From NCBI GenBank assembly GCA_038380435.1, contig JAWZYU010000006.1, positions 36,086,501 through 36,150,500 of the forward strand: a DNA stretch of 64,000 nucleotides, read 5' to 3'. The position numbers and the translations under genes were made by a program. Positions 1 to 11,312 of this stretch are shown piece by piece; position 1 is the first letter of the stretch, and each line of letters begins with the position of its first letter. The notes beneath the pieces were generated by a model. That model was not told the origin of the DNA. It made no database searches and worked only from the letters and a program-made list of their open reading frames with translations. Source of the stretch: Ryuthela nishihirai (Eukaryota; Arthropoda; Arachnida; Araneae; Heptathelidae).

Positions 1-3000
1 TCCAGGTATTTGGGGAAACTCCCATGTCCTGTTAGGACCTGCGTCAAATAGTGGTCAGAGGACATCAGGGATAGACTGACCCTTTTCAAGAATGTCTTTG
101 TTTGAAGACCATTCTCAGTCGTATCCCAGAGCCTCTGCCACTCCTGAATGGTACCTTGGCCAATTATAGACTTCAGGGTAGTTTTTGAAGTCTTTACCGC
201 TATCACAGGTTGAGTGTTATTACCTGCGGAATGGGCCAGTTGGTCGGCCCGCTCATTTCCTTCATGCCCTACATGTGCCCTGATCCAGGAGAAGGATACC
301 CTGGGCATGCTCTGATTACCCATGATGCACTTGATCTCATTCACTATCTGATGCCTGTTGGTTGCATCTTAAAGTGCATGCAGAGCCGCCTGGCTGTCCG
401 TGTACAGCCTTATGTCGTTGTTTAGACCACCGTCATTGAGGGCCTCTCTGATAGTGAGCAGCTCTGCTTGGAAGGCTGAGCCATTATTTGAAACCTTCCT
501 CTGAAAATCATACACTTTGGCCCCTTGATTGAAGACAGTGAAGGCTATACCCACACCCTCCTCGCTCTTGGAACAGTCGGTGTATATTTCAATATCTGTA
601 CCTGATGGTAACTCCATGGACCAGGGCACACATAGTCTCCTTGTGGGATGTAGATCCCACTTAGTGGTATTTGTCTCGTATTCCTCAGGGTCATACTGGA
701 CTCCGAGGAATGTTGCTTTCTCCTTAGCCTGCGTGACTCTGAATATGGTCGCTTCTTTACCGACTGTCAAAAATAGCGGAGGGATCCCTGCGAGCACCAG
801 GAGGGCATTTGTAGATGTTGTCCTATAAGCCCTGGTGATTCGCAGTAAAGCCGGTCTTTGGGCGGCGAGCAGCTTTCTGCACATTATGGCGTGGTTCGTC
901 GGGCGCCACCAGGCACCCGCACCATATGTCAGGATCCTCTCCATTCCCCTTAGATAGATTTCTTTGAGGACCTCACTTCTGAGTCCCCATGAGACGCGAG
1001 CCATACGCCCCAGCTTACACATAACGTTGGTGCATTTAGCTTTCAAGTCCTGCAGGTGTGGGATCCAGCTCATCCTCTCATCCAGAGTGATCCCCAAGTA
1101 TTTTAAAGTCGTCATGTGGCGGATGTTAGCGCCATTTAATTTGAAAATGGGATACCTCTTCTTGAGGACACCCTCTTTTGCAATTGTCATTGAAGTTGTC
1201 TTCGCAACGCTGAACCCAAGCTTGTTGCGATGACACCAACCTTCTAGTGTTTTAATGGCTGCATTGCCAGCGACCTCAAGATTTGCTCGTGAGGACGCTG
1301 ATATGACAAGCAGCAAGTCGTCCGCGTAAGCCTGGAGCCAGACTCCCTCGGGCATAGTCAACTCCAGAGCAGTATCAGCGACTAAGTTCCAGAGTAACGG
1401 TCCGCTGCACGACCCTTGTGGGCAGCCTCTTTCCAAGTTTCTTGAGGCTGTTCCGCTAGCATGCAAGTATGTGACCACCCTCTCTTGGAGGTAATTGGCC
1501 ACAAGCATGAAGATGTTCCTAGGGCAGGAACACTCCTTCAATTTTGTCAGAATCGCAGGCCACCAGACATTGTCGAACGCGCCCGTCACATCCAAAGCAA
1601 TGAGAGAGGTGTGCAACTTGTGCACTTTATTTACTTGAGCGATGTCCACCACCTGTTTGATAGCAGCGGTGGTGGACTGGTCCGTCCTGAACCCAAATTG
1701 CTTGGGATTCAGGAATCCGTTCTTGTGGCAGTGGTGGTACATCCTGTTGGTCAGGAGTTTATCCAGCACCTTTCCCAACACCGACAGCAGACATATCGGT
1801 CTGTATGATCTCGCGTCAGCCGGATCCCTACCTGCCTTGTTTAAGAGGACAAGGTCAGCCTGTTTCCAGGCGGTTGGGAAGGCTCCCAGATTCAAGCATT
1901 TGTTGAAGAGCTGGGTGAACAGTTCTTTATGTTCATTAAACACCTGAGAAACAATTTCCACTGTCAGACCATCGTTACCCGGGGCCTTGCCCCGGGCCAT
2001 TTCTCTGATTACCTCTCTCACCTCCTCTTCCGTAAACGGAACATCGTCCGTCATGTCCGGTGGAATCCTGCAATTTTCCCTTAGGAACCGATGTTCTGCA
2101 TCATCAGAACTCCCGTCGTCAGTGGGAAACAAATTGTCCAAGAGCACCTGGATAGTTTCGCGAAAGGAAGAGGTCTTGGATCCATCTTCCTTGCGAACAT
2201 ATGCAATATCCAGGGGTTTAAAATCCCAATCCGTGGCTAGCTTATACTGTAAAGTAAAAGGGTTTTGTGCAGAGACATCACTGCAGAATTTCTGCCAGGA
2301 GGTCAGCTGCGCCTGACGTATTGCGAGCTTATATTTTGCCTGCTCCCTCCTGTACACCTCTCTGGTACTTCTCCCCCCAGTCCTGCATCTTTGAAATCTC
2401 CTTCTAAGAGCTCTCACCCTTTTCCTTGTAATGCTGAGCTCGGGTGTCCACCAGGGCACTGATTTTCTTCCTGCTCTGGGCTGCTTCTTGTACCCAAAGG
2501 TTGCCTCGCAACCAGCACTTAAAGTCCTCGTCACCTCACTAATGATGTTATTTAGTGACTCGCAATCTCCAATATTGCAGACACTCTGGCCGATCTTCGC
2601 CAGTTCCGGTGACACACAGTGTAAGAGCTTGCACCAGTCAGGAGCTCTACCCACCGCAAACCGTCGTGCATATTGTGGGGGAGATGTTGTTCCACCCACC
2701 TGGAACACTATATAGTTGTGGTCGCTGTTACTGACCTTATCGCTGACACACCAATTCTGGATCATAGGATTCAACCTAGGTGTAACTAGGGTCAAGTCTA
2801 TCCAGCTGCGACCTCTTGGGCCGATAAAAGTAGCTGGCGAATCTATATCATTTAGCAATAATAGATCAGCAGAGTTGATAAAGTCCAGAGTCATATCACC
2901 TCTGACATCTTGTCGGTTTGAATACCACAGGGGATGCTTCGCGTTGAAGTCCCCGCCTATTATAATGCTCTTAGAATTAACACGAGTTAGGACGTTTTGC

Positions 3001-3353
3001 AACTCGGTTAATAAGTCCTCAATGTTGTTATTTGGAGGACAGTAGATGGAGATGGCCTGTACTAATAATCGTCCATAGCCAATCTCCACTACTACAATAG
3101 TATCAGTGTGATATGCCAGAATGGCATTCACCTTGGGGTTCAGAACGACAACTCCAGCTTTAGGCTTGGTACCTTTTATACAAAATAGCCTACTGGTCAG
3201 AGGGAGCCCCTTAATGACATTCTCTGTGCAGTAAGGCTCCTGCACAAGAGCAATGTCGACTCCTTCTTCCTTTATCTCCTGGCTGAGTTGGGCCATAGCA
3301 GCCCTTGCCCCGTTTAAATTAATCTGGAGAAATTTCAGACGCCCACGGACCAC
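1..3353 (-). pseudogene. LINE ORF2: endonuclease / reverse transcriptase / RNase H
   Basis: ORF2 would nick target DNA, reverse transcribe the element RNA and degrade the RNA strand. Visible motifs in order are QEPYCTEN and GGDFNAKHPLW with SDHNYIVF (APE-type endonuclease, first ~230 residues), GKAPGNDG, GCPQGSCSGP and AYADDLLLV (RT), then IYTDCSKSEE, AELLTIREAL and TDSQAAL (RNase H). The frame is open for 994 codons and meets an in-frame TAA at 369-371 inside RNase H. It stays open in the same frame from there to the window edge. Compared with copy 2 it lacks four residues before the third RNase H motif, and the first RNase H motif has Cys instead of Gly after Asp. A 2-bp deletion just after the ORF2 ATG position puts the original start out of frame. 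The element is dead but lightly decayed. Confidence 0.88.
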
Positions 3354-3364
3354 CAGGAAACCTA

Positions 3365-4649
3365 CTTCCCATAGTCGGTGCGTCTACGCAACAACTTTAT
3401 CTCACGACAGTACGACGTCCATCGCACTGTGGCCAATATCATACTTGGCACCGTGCTCCTTATTTGCCTTATTGCATACGATGCACTTCGGTTTGGGCTT
3501 TGTGCACTCCTTGTATGAGTGCTTACCTGCACACTGTGAACACCGTTGTGTCTTTAGCTCACACTCGCTCTGCTTATGCCCAATTGCATAGCATTTGTAG
3601 CACCACAGGACTCTAATATAATCTTTTACGTAGCACCGGGATCAGCCTACGTTAATCTTACCTACCTCTAGTAATTTTCTATGAGAGGCACTACTAGCCT
3701 CTAAAACCCAGTGGACCGTATTGTCCACTCGGGCTTTCATCAAGAACATAGGTGTTATGTCTCCTTCTTCATCATTCAGCCTATTCTGGCTGCGTATGAC
3801 ACTCTGGAGGTCCTCGCGAGGGATATCCTTATCCACGCTGCAAACCATGATTTTAGGCTTCAGCCTTACGGCCGATTTAGCCTCTAAAATTCCCTTGAGT
3901 GACTCGTGGCTTTCAATTGCACTTTTTAGGCTAGCCCGGTCACTCTCTGAGCTGCACTCCACAATGACTCCATTAGCCCTCATCGGCTTAACGGTCATGA
4001 CCCCCAGGTTTAGGTCTGTGGGGTTGATATTTCCTTTGAGACTATCCCTAACCTCTAATGCTGACTTCTCTTTATCTTTAGAAAAGATCAGCAGGGTATG
4101 TCTCTGCCTTTTTTCAGGGGGAGTGGGCTTTTTAGCTACCACCGAACCGCCCTTTCCCTGTCCCTGCCCACCAACAGCCTTTGCATAGGTTGGTGGCCTC
4201 TCCTTCCTCTCTGGTGGACGTGCAGCCCGCTCTAAGATTTGTCCTCTCATGGTTGCAAGTTCCAGTTCTTGCTCGCAGACTATGGCGTGTAGCTTACGAG
4301 CTACACCCATAACTGCGTCCCTCAACTCACTATCAGCTCTTTGGCGGAACATCTCCACCGCAAGCTCCTCCAGAAGGCCAGCCGCATTTGCCAGCCTTCC
4401 TGAGCCCTTCTCCATACTACTGGGCTCTTTCCGACTATCCGGGGCTACCTCCTTGGCTACGCACCCTTCATCCCCGCCGTGACATGGGTCCTCTCCATCC
4501 TTTGGAGGCCCTTCTACTTCTTTAATACTGTTTGTGGTGGAAGGGGGAGTCTCAGGGACTTCCTCCACCACATCCTCAAGATCAGCAGCCTCCTTGGGCT
4601 TGCTGTCTTGTTTTCCTGTCCTCTTCTCACAATCTCCTGTCACCATCAT
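3365..4649 (-). pseudogene. LINE ORF1: gag-like RNA-binding protein with zinc knuckles
   Basis: ORF1 of R1-type LINEs coats the element RNA. The open part (335 codons, ATG at 4,647-4,649) has an acidic, Pro/Lys-rich N-terminal third. It is followed by a conserved middle region ending in LLEVGKINVG. A Trp codon has become TGA at 3,642-3,644; copy 2 reads Trp-Ser-Gln there. Beyond the stop, three CCHC-type knuckles can still be read (CYKCYAIGHKQSEC and following). An 11-bp deletion relative to copy 2 near 3,410 then shifts the C-terminus. ORF1 lies directly upstream of ORF2, as in other two-ORF LINEs. Confidence 0.82.
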
Positions 4650-5271
4650 TGCCTTTTTAGACCATGGTGGTTTTAAAAATTTTCAACCCAGACAGTCTCC
4701 ACCCACAACGGAGTCCTACAAGGGGAGGCCTCAGAGTTAAATTCGGCGCTCGAGGTACCTCAGAGATGCGCCCAGGTTATACCCAGACTTCGGATCTCCC
4801 CTCGGACCAGAGCATGATCCGGGCTGAGGCTCGGTACTAGTCCGGGTCCCGGTCCGGACCCAGCCCCTATCGTCAAGAATCACCTCCACCCGGTTGACAC
4901 CGCAACCGCCCCTGACCCACCCCGGTCAAGGGGCGGGACAGGGGATGCCTCACGTACCGATTGATCCAAGAGTGCCAGCTCAGACCTCCCGTTTTATTGA
5001 AGCAGAGGCCAAGGACAGTGTATTGGGATACCAGCTTGCCTGTCCCTCAACTGCCAGGACCCTCCTTTCCACGTTACGGGTCTCCACCCACGGTAAACAG
5101 GTGGGCCACTCATAGGTGTGGCGACCATGATACATTCTCCCCACCTCGCCCATCAGGGCTCAATCCAAACCTAAGCACTGGCCACCATTTCCCTATTAGA
5201 TAAATTGTTCAATTTGAACAATCTCGGCCAGTCTCCTCCCTTGAGTCCAACTAGGAGGTAGGCCTGCACCC
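4650..5271. other. Region between the two head-to-head LINE copies; likely 5'UTR of copy 1
   Basis: No convincing coding frame is present. The stretch is GC-rich and pyrimidine-biased on the plus strand, unlike the AT-rich flanks elsewhere. It ends where homology to ORF1 of copy 2 begins at 5,272. It contains a perfect 9+1+9 inverted repeat (ATTGTTCAA / TTGAACAAT, 5,204-5,222). I infer that it is 5'UTR of copy 1, possibly with some flank. A full-length copy elsewhere in the genome would settle this. Confidence 0.45.
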
Positions 5272-5272
5272 C

Positions 5273-6027
5273 AGAGACATACCCTGCTGATCTTCTCTAA
5301 AAATAAAGAGAAGTCAGCATTAGAAGTAAGGGATAGTCTGAAAGGAAACATCAACCCCACAGACCTTAACCTGGGGGTAATGACCGTTAAGCCTATGAGG
5401 GCTAACGGAGTCATAGTGGAGTGCAGCTCAGAGAGTGACCGGGCTAGCCTTAAAAGTGCAATTGAAAGCCACGAGTCACTCAAGGAAATTCTAGAGGCCA
5501 AATCGGCCATAAGGCTTAAGCCTAAAATCATGGTTTGCGGCGTAGATAAGAACATCCCTCGCGAGGACCTCCAGAGGGTCATACGCAGCCAAAATAGACT
5601 GAGTGACGAAGATGGAGACATAACACCTATGTTCTCGATGAAAGCCCGAGTGGACAACACGGTCCACTGGGTTTTAGAGGCTAGTAGTGCCTCCCATAGG
5701 AAATTACTAGAGGTAGGTAAGATTAACGTAGGCTGGTCCCAGTGCTACGTTAAAGACTATATTAGAGTCCTGCGATGCTACAAATGCTATGCATTTGGGC
5801 ATAAGCAGACTGAATGTGAGCTTAAGACACAACGATGTTCGCAGTGTGCGGGTAAGCACTCATACAAGGAGTGCACAAAGCCCAAACCGAAGTGCATCGT
5901 ATGCAATAAGGCGAACAAGGAACACAGTGCCAAGTACGATATTGGCCACAGTGCGATGGACACGAAGTGTCCGTCGTACTGTCGTGAGATAAAGTTGTTG
6001 CGAAGGCGCACCGACTATGGGAAGTAG
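5273..6027 (+). pseudogene. LINE ORF1 remainder (C-terminal part with zinc knuckles)
   Basis: The N-terminal half is missing and the frame is open from the truncation point to TAG at 6,025-6,027. The protein reads through the conserved middle region and then three cysteine-rich knuckles: CYKCYAFGHKQTEC, CSQCAGKHSYKEC and the region starting CIVCNKANKEH. This is the gag-like nucleic acid-binding module of the family. Unlike copy 1 it keeps the Trp codon after INVG and the intact C-terminus. Its stop overlaps the ORF2 start (ATG 6,017) by 11 nt in another frame. That arrangement is compatible with termination-reinitiation, as known for other R1-group elements. Confidence 0.85.
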
Positions 6028-9000
6028 GCTTCCTGGTGGTCCGCGGGCAAGTCTAAAATTTATCCAGATTAATTTAAATGGGGCAAGGGCTGCTATGGCC
6101 CAACTCAGCCAGGAAATAATGGAGGAAGGAGTCGACATTGCTCTAGTGCAGGAACCCTACTGCACAGAGAATGTCATACGGGGGCTCCCTCTGTCCAGTA
6201 GGCTATTTAGTATAAAAGGTACCAAGCCTAAAGCTGGAGTTGTCGTTCTGAACCCCAAGGTGAATGCCATTCTGGCATATCACACGGATACTATTGTAGT
6301 AGTGGAGATCGGCTATGGACGATTATTAGTACACGCCATCTCCATCTACTGTCCTCCAAATAATAACATTGAGGACTTATTAACCGAGTTACAAAACGTC
6401 CTAACTCGCGTTAATTCTAAGAACATTATAATAGGCGGGGACTTCAATGCGAAGCATCCCCTGTGGGGCTCAAACCGACAAGATGTCAGAGGTGATATGA
6501 CTCTGGACTTTATCAACTCTGCTGATTTACTATTACTAAATGAAGTAGATACGCCAGCTACTTTTAACGGCCCAAGAGGTCGCAGCTGGATAGATTTGAC
6601 CCTAGTAACACCTAGGTTGATTCCTATGATCCGGAATTGGTGTGTCAGCGATAAGGTCAGTAACAGCGACCACAACTACATAGTGTTCCAGGTGGGTGGA
6701 ACAACATCTCCCCCACAATATGCACGACAGTTTGCGGTGGGTAGAGCTCCTGACTGGTGCAAGCTCTTACACTGTGTGTCACCGGAACTGGCGAAGATCG
6801 GCCAGAGTGTCTGCAATATTGAAGATTGCGAATCACTAAATAACATCATTAGTGAGGTGACGAGGATAATAAGTGCTGGCTGCGAGGCAACCTTCGGGTA
6901 CAAAGGGCAGCCCAGAGCAGGAAGAAAATCGGTGCCCTGGTGGACACCAGAGCTCAGCATTATGAGGAAAAGGGTGAGAGCTCTTAGAAGGCGATTTCAA
7001 AGATGTCAGACTGGGGAAAGAAGTACCAGAGAGGATGTGTACAGGAGGGAGCAGGCAAAATATAAGCTTGCAATACGACAGGCGCAGCTGACCTCCTGGC
7101 AGAAATTCTGCAGTGATGTCTCTGCACGAAACCCTTTTACTTTACAGTATAAGCTAGCTACGGATGGGGATTTTAAACCTCTGGATATTGCATATGTTCG
7201 CAAGGAAGATGGATCCAAGACCTCTTCCTTTGGCGAAACTATCCAGGTGCTCATGGACAATTTGTTTCCCACTGACGACGGGAGTTCTGATGATGCAGAA
7301 CATCGGCTCCTAAGGGAAAATTGCATAATTCCGCCGGACACGGCGGACGACGTTCCGTTTACGGATGAGGAGGTGAGAGAGGTAATCAGAGATATGGCCC
7401 AGGGCAAGGCTCCGGGTTACGATGGTCTGACGGTGGAGATTGTTTCTCAGGTGTTTAATGAACATAAAGACCTGTTCACCCAGCTCTTCAACAAATGCGT
7501 GAATCTGGGAGCCTTCCCAACCGCCTGGAAACAGGCTGACCTTGTCCTTTTAAACAAGGCAGGTAGGGATCCGGCTGACGCGAGATCATACAGACCGATA
7601 TGTCTGCTGCCAGTGTTGGGAAAGGTGCTGGATAAACTCCTGACCAACAGGATGTACCACCACTGCCACAAGAACGGATTCCTGAATCCCAAGCAATTTG
7701 GGTTCAGGACGGACCAGTCCACCACCGCTGCTATCAAACAGGTGGTGGACATCGCTCAGGTAAATAGAGTGCACAAGTTGCACACCTCTCTCATTGCTTT
7801 GGATGTGACAGGCGCGTTCGACAATGTCTGGTGGCCTGCGATTCTGACAAAATTGAAGGAGAGTTCCTGCCCCAGGAACGTCTTCAGGCTTGTATCCAAT
7901 TACCTCCAAGAGAGGGTGGTCAAGTATTCGCATGCTAGCGGGGCAGTCTCAAGAAACTTGGAAAGAGGCTGCCCACAAGGGTCGTGCAGTGGACCGTTCC
8001 TCTGGAACTTAGTCGCTGATACTGCTCTGGAGTTGACTATGCCCGAGGGTGTCTGGCTCCAGGCATATGCGGACGACTTGCTGCTTGCCATAACAGCGTC
8101 CTCAAGAGCGAATCTCGAGGTCGCTGGCAATGCAGCAATTAAAATACTTGAGGGTTGGTGTCATCGCAACAAGCTTGGGTTCAGCATTGCGAAGACAACT
8201 TCGATGACGATTGCAAAAGAGGGCGTCCTCAAGAAGAGGTATCCCATCTTTAAATTAAAAGGCGAAAACATCCGCCACATGACGACTTTAAAATACTTGG
8301 GGATCACCCTGGACGAGAGGATGAGCTGGATCCCACACCTGCAGGACTTGAAAGCTAAATGCACGAACGTTATGTGCAAGCTAGGGCGCATGGCTCGCGT
8401 CTCATGGGGACTCAGAAGCTAGGTCCTCAAAGAAATTTATCTCAGGGGAACGGAGAGGATCCTGACATATGGTGCGGGCGCCTCGTGGCGCCCGACGAAC
8501 CACGCCATAATGTGTAGAAAGCTGCTCGCTGCCCAACGGCCGGCTTTACTGCGGATCACCAGGGCTTATAGGACAACATCTACGGATGCCCTCCTGGTGC
8601 TCACAGGGATCCCCCCGCTATTTTTGATGGTCGGAAAAGAAGCGACCATATTCAGAGTCACGCAGGCTAGGGAGAAAGCGACATTCCTCGGAGTCCAGTA
8701 TGACCCTGAGGAATATGAGACGAATACCGCAAAGTGGGATATACATCCCACAAGGAGACTACGTGTGCCCTGGTCCACGGAGTTACCATCAGGTACAAAT
8801 ATTGAAATATACACCGATGGTTCCAAGAGCGAGGACGGTGTGGGTTTAGCCTTCACTGTCTTCAATCAAGGAGCCAACGTGTATGATTTTCAGAGGAAGG
8901 TTTCAAATAATGGCTCGGCCTTCCAAGCAGAGCTGCTCGCTATCAGAGAGGCCCTCAACTGGGCCCTCAATGACAGCGGTCTGAACAGCGACATTAGGCT

Positions 9001-9643
9001 GTACATGGACAGCCAGGCAGCTCTGCATGCACTTGCAGATGCAACCAACAGGCATCAGATAGTTAATGAGATCAAGTGCATCCTGGGTGATCAGAGATTG
9101 CCCAAGGTATCCTTCTCCTGGATCAGGGCACATGTAGGGCATGAAGGAAATGAGCGGGCCGACCAACTGGCCCGTTCCGCAGGTAATAATACTCAACCTG
9201 TGATAGCGGTAAAGACTTCTAAAAATACCCTGAAGTCTATAATTGGCCAAGGTACCTTTCAGGAGTGGCAGAGGCTCTGGGATACGACTGAGAATGGTCT
9301 TCAAACAAAGACATTCTTAAAAAGGGTCAGTCTATCCCTGATGTCCTCTGACCACTACTTGACGCAGGTCCTAACAGGACATGGGAGTTTCCCCAAATAC
9401 CTGGAGAGGTTTAAAATCTCTACCCACAGTTACTGCGGCTGTGGGGCTCCAGACGCAGATGTCGGGCACTATATCCTCAGGTGCCCGTTCACAGAAGTGT
9501 TCGCTAACGAACTCAGGGACTCCCAAGCGATCAATGAGGTAGCAGGCGAACTGGTCTCAGTGTCCATTGAGGGTGCCCGTGTCAGGGCACACTTGAGGGA
9601 TATAGGCTGGCTTGTCTGCCAGCTCCGGGACTCTCTCCTTTGA
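6017..9643 (+). pseudogene. LINE ORF2: endonuclease / RT / RNase H, one premature stop
   Basis: This 1,208-codon frame is complete except for a single in-frame TAG at 8,420-8,422. Copy 1 has Glu there (GAG to TAG). The frame resumes unchanged to 9,643. Domains are APE endonuclease (QEPYCTEN, GGDFNAKHPLW, SDHNY), RT (GKAPGYDG, GCPQGSCSGP, AYADDLLLA) and RNase H with all four acidic positions visible (YTDGSKSE, AELLAIREAL, MDSQAAL, GNERADQLA). A C-terminal CGCG...H...C cluster near 9,437-9,485 fits a terminal zinc knuckle (CCHC-like), as in R1-type ORF2. I chose ATG 6,017 because it overlaps the ORF1 stop and begins just before the endonuclease start. This is the best-preserved LINE of this family in the window. 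Confidence 0.9.
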
Positions 9644-9836
9644 GCCCCGTGGCTGCTGTTTCTCTTCGACTTATTTTCCTACCTTCTTCCCGGGCTGCAC
9701 TCAGCACCCCCTTTAACACCACCCATACTCCATGTCCCTACTGGTCTCCCCTGAGACAAACTTCACCTTCTCTTTTCCAGGCCTCTAGTTGCTATGCACG
9801 TGTAGTGTCTTGAGACGGAGCACGTGCTTTCCCCAT

Positions 9837-9866
9837 GGGGAGTGGGTCCTTCGGGACCCACTCCCC
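9837..9866 (+). other. Perfect 13-bp hairpin with TTCG tetraloop
   Basis: Left arm GGGGAGTGGGTCC (9,837-9,849), loop TTCG (9,850-9,853), right arm GGACCCACTCCCC (9,854-9,866). The arms match perfectly, and the UUCG-type loop is among the most stable RNA tetraloops. It lies in the LINE 3'UTR and would form in the element RNA. Confidence 0.85.
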
Positions 9867-9963
9867 ACCCCGTATTAACCCCAGGGACGTCTTGAGGCGC
9901 GTATTCCAGGTAGAGTCCATCCTAACCTCCACCCGGAAATGGAAAAATCAGAGGCGTAAAAAT

Positions 9964-10015
9964 GGGGGAGGACGGGAGTCCCCTGTCCAAAGGACCAGGA
10001 CTCCCATCCTCCCCC
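9964..10015 (+). other. Second 3'UTR hairpin, 18-nt arms
   Basis: Arms at 9,964-9,981 (starting GGGGGAGGACGGG) and 9,998-10,015 (ending CATCCTCCCCC) pair with one mismatch around a 16-nt loop. The loop itself can form a small GTCC/GGAC stem. It lies about 100 nt downstream of the first hairpin. Confidence 0.8.
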
Positions 10016-10060
10016 GTGTTAATGAAACGACCTCAGCCTAATCTCTACGAATGATTTGAT

Positions 10061-10640
10061 TTTGAAACCAGTGAACCTAAAAAGAAAAACAAAAACGGGT
10101 TGGAGAGGAACCTGTTCCTTTCGACACAGACCACCTCTCCCCTTTAACAACAGACCTGTAATATCGGCTCTCCTCATAGCCACAGGCGTCTGTACGCCTT
10201 TACCTTTATAGTGTGTTCACCCTCCACACTTTTCCATTTCCTAAACTTTTACTGCAGTCATTCTAAGAACCTTGACTGCAGTAATTAAAATTTTTCTCAA
10301 CTTTTTCGTCCGTCTCATCAACCTTATTTCACACCTCCATTCCAATCATACACCCAATCTTTTGTGCTGCCCTCTGCACTGTTCCAACTCTCCTTCACTA
10401 TCATCACTCCATACCACTTCTCTCCAATCCTCTTGTCCTCTTTTACAGCCCACCTCCAGCTCTACTCAAGTAACAACATTGTTGGCCTTGCCAACTGACC
10501 ACCACATACCTTGGTGTTCTCTCTGTGGGGTCCCAACTTTCCTCACCGCCATCCACCACATCTCTATTCACTCACTCACTTCTATTCATCTCAGTCCTTA
10601 CTTGGGAACTCTTAGTCTGGCCTTTCCATCTCGGCCTGTC
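10061..10640. other. Pyrimidine-rich non-coding stretch, nothing recognised
   Basis: The plus strand is rich in C and T and lacks a credible gene. A 123-codon frame at 10,272-10,643 reads as low-complexity Ser/Leu/His/Pro and looks like chance within the pyrimidine-rich sequence. It may be distal UTR of an element or an unrelated insertion. Confidence 0.4.
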
Positions 10641-10790
10641 TGACATGAGTAACTCTGGTCGGCATAGCCCTCAACTTCATTAAGGCACGCAAGCCCCCCC
10701 CCCCCACCACGACAAGGTGGTTCCCTTCGAGGGGGATAGTAGAAGGTCTGTGAGATTGGTACGATCTCGCAGAAAAACAACATAAATAGT
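10641..10790 (-). mobile_element. Probable 5'-end fragment of another retroelement, with poly-C tract
   Basis: On the minus strand this GC-rich segment reads CCACCTTGTCGTGG followed by a long G run (a run of about 13 C on the plus strand near 10,696). It then reads GGCTATGCCGACCAGAG and GACAGGCCGAGATGGAAAGG. It differs sharply in composition from its AT-rich right flank and looks like a short structured retroelement end. I cannot assign a family from sequence alone. Confidence 0.35.
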
Positions 10791-10799
10791 CATGCCTTA

Positions 10800-10870
10800 C
10801 TTGGGGCTTGAACACAGGGCCTTTTGATCAGTAGCCAAGCATGCTAACCACTCTGCCATAGGACGGCTCT
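10800..10870 (-). repeat. tRNA-like sequence (tRNA pseudogene or SINE head)
   Basis: On the minus strand an A-box-like TGGCAGAGTGG (plus 10,848-10,858) and a B-box-like GTTCAAGCC (plus 10,805-10,813) lie at tRNA-like spacing. The acceptor stem does not close well and the B box departs from GGTTCGANNCC, so a functional tRNA gene is unlikely. Confidence 0.5.
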
Positions 10871-11304
10871 TTTATATAATGATGAATATTTTTAGGAAAT
10901 TAAGCAAAAGTTGACATTGAATTTTATGTGAGTAATATATGTGGTTTAAAATAGTTTGTGAATTCATTTAAAATTTTTTTTTGAAATAGTGCTTCAAAAT
11001 ATTTTGTGGGTGGAACTGAATATTTACAATTCAGAAGAGTATTATTACTCTTTAATTTTCTTAATTTTGTTTAAATTATTTTAACAGTTTTAAATTGTTT
11101 TAACAGTTCTACATATATCAGTTGGTGATTTTGTTATTTCAAAAGATGATAATTTAAGGCTGTTTTCTTATCAGAAGGTTATCTATTTTGATGTGTGGTG
11201 CTGATTTTTAATATAAAGTCATGTAGCCTAGTTGCAGATGCTATAGTTCGACAAAATAGCAATTTTAAAAAGGTGAAAAATCAGGAAATTCATTGTCAGC
11301 AATG
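10871..11304. other. AT-rich stretch, nothing recognised
   Basis: Non-coding AT-rich sequence with no inverted repeats, ORFs or known element motifs that I can support. Confidence 0.4.
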
Positions 11305-11312
11305 TTTTAAAT

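Larger units (their letters stand above)
1..5271 (-). mobile_element. R1-type LINE, copy 1 (3' end cut by window edge)
   Basis: This is a non-LTR retrotransposon with two ORFs on the minus strand: ORF1 at about 3,365-4,649 and ORF2 at 1-3,353. ORF2 has the domain order endonuclease, reverse transcriptase, RNase H. The RT segment GCPQGSCSGP and the presence of RNase H fit the R1/I group of arthropod LINEs. The first bases of the window match, in reverse complement, positions near 9,402 of copy 2, so about 650 bp of the 3' part lies outside. The 5' limit is uncertain. The stretch 4,650-5,271 has no second copy here and is taken as 5'UTR or flank. Copy 1 and copy 2 stand head to head. Confidence 0.85.
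5272..10060 (+). mobile_element. R1-type LINE, copy 2 (5'-truncated inside ORF1)
   Basis: This is a second copy of the same family on the plus strand. Homology to copy 1 starts abruptly at 5,272 in the middle of ORF1, which is typical 5' truncation after incomplete reverse transcription. ORF1 remainder, ORF2 and a 3'UTR with two strong hairpins follow. The two ORF2s are highly similar along their whole length but carry many scattered substitutions, so the copies look like separate insertions and not a very recent inverted duplication. The 3' end is not sharp. I place it near the purine/A-rich stretch around 10,060. Confidence 0.85.
9644..10060 (+). other. 3'UTR of R1-type LINE copy 2 with two strong hairpins
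   Basis: This is non-coding sequence downstream of the ORF2 stop. It contains two GC-rich inverted repeats, listed separately. Structured 3'UTRs are known to be recognised by the RT of several R1/R2-type LINEs. Whether these hairpins do that here is inference. There is no clear AATAAA plus poly(A) end. The sequence becomes A-rich at about 10,070-10,100. Confidence 0.55.

Noticed and set aside
5272..10060. Twin-primed (5'-inverted) single LINE insertion together with copy 1
   Set aside because: Both copies contain the same ORF2 regions, so they cannot be two halves of one element.
10272..10643. 123-codon protein-coding gene
   Set aside because: Low-complexity Ser/Leu/His/Pro composition from a pyrimidine-rich strand. 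No motif and no second copy.
10800..10870. Functional tRNA gene
   Set aside because: The acceptor stem does not pair well and the B box is degenerate.
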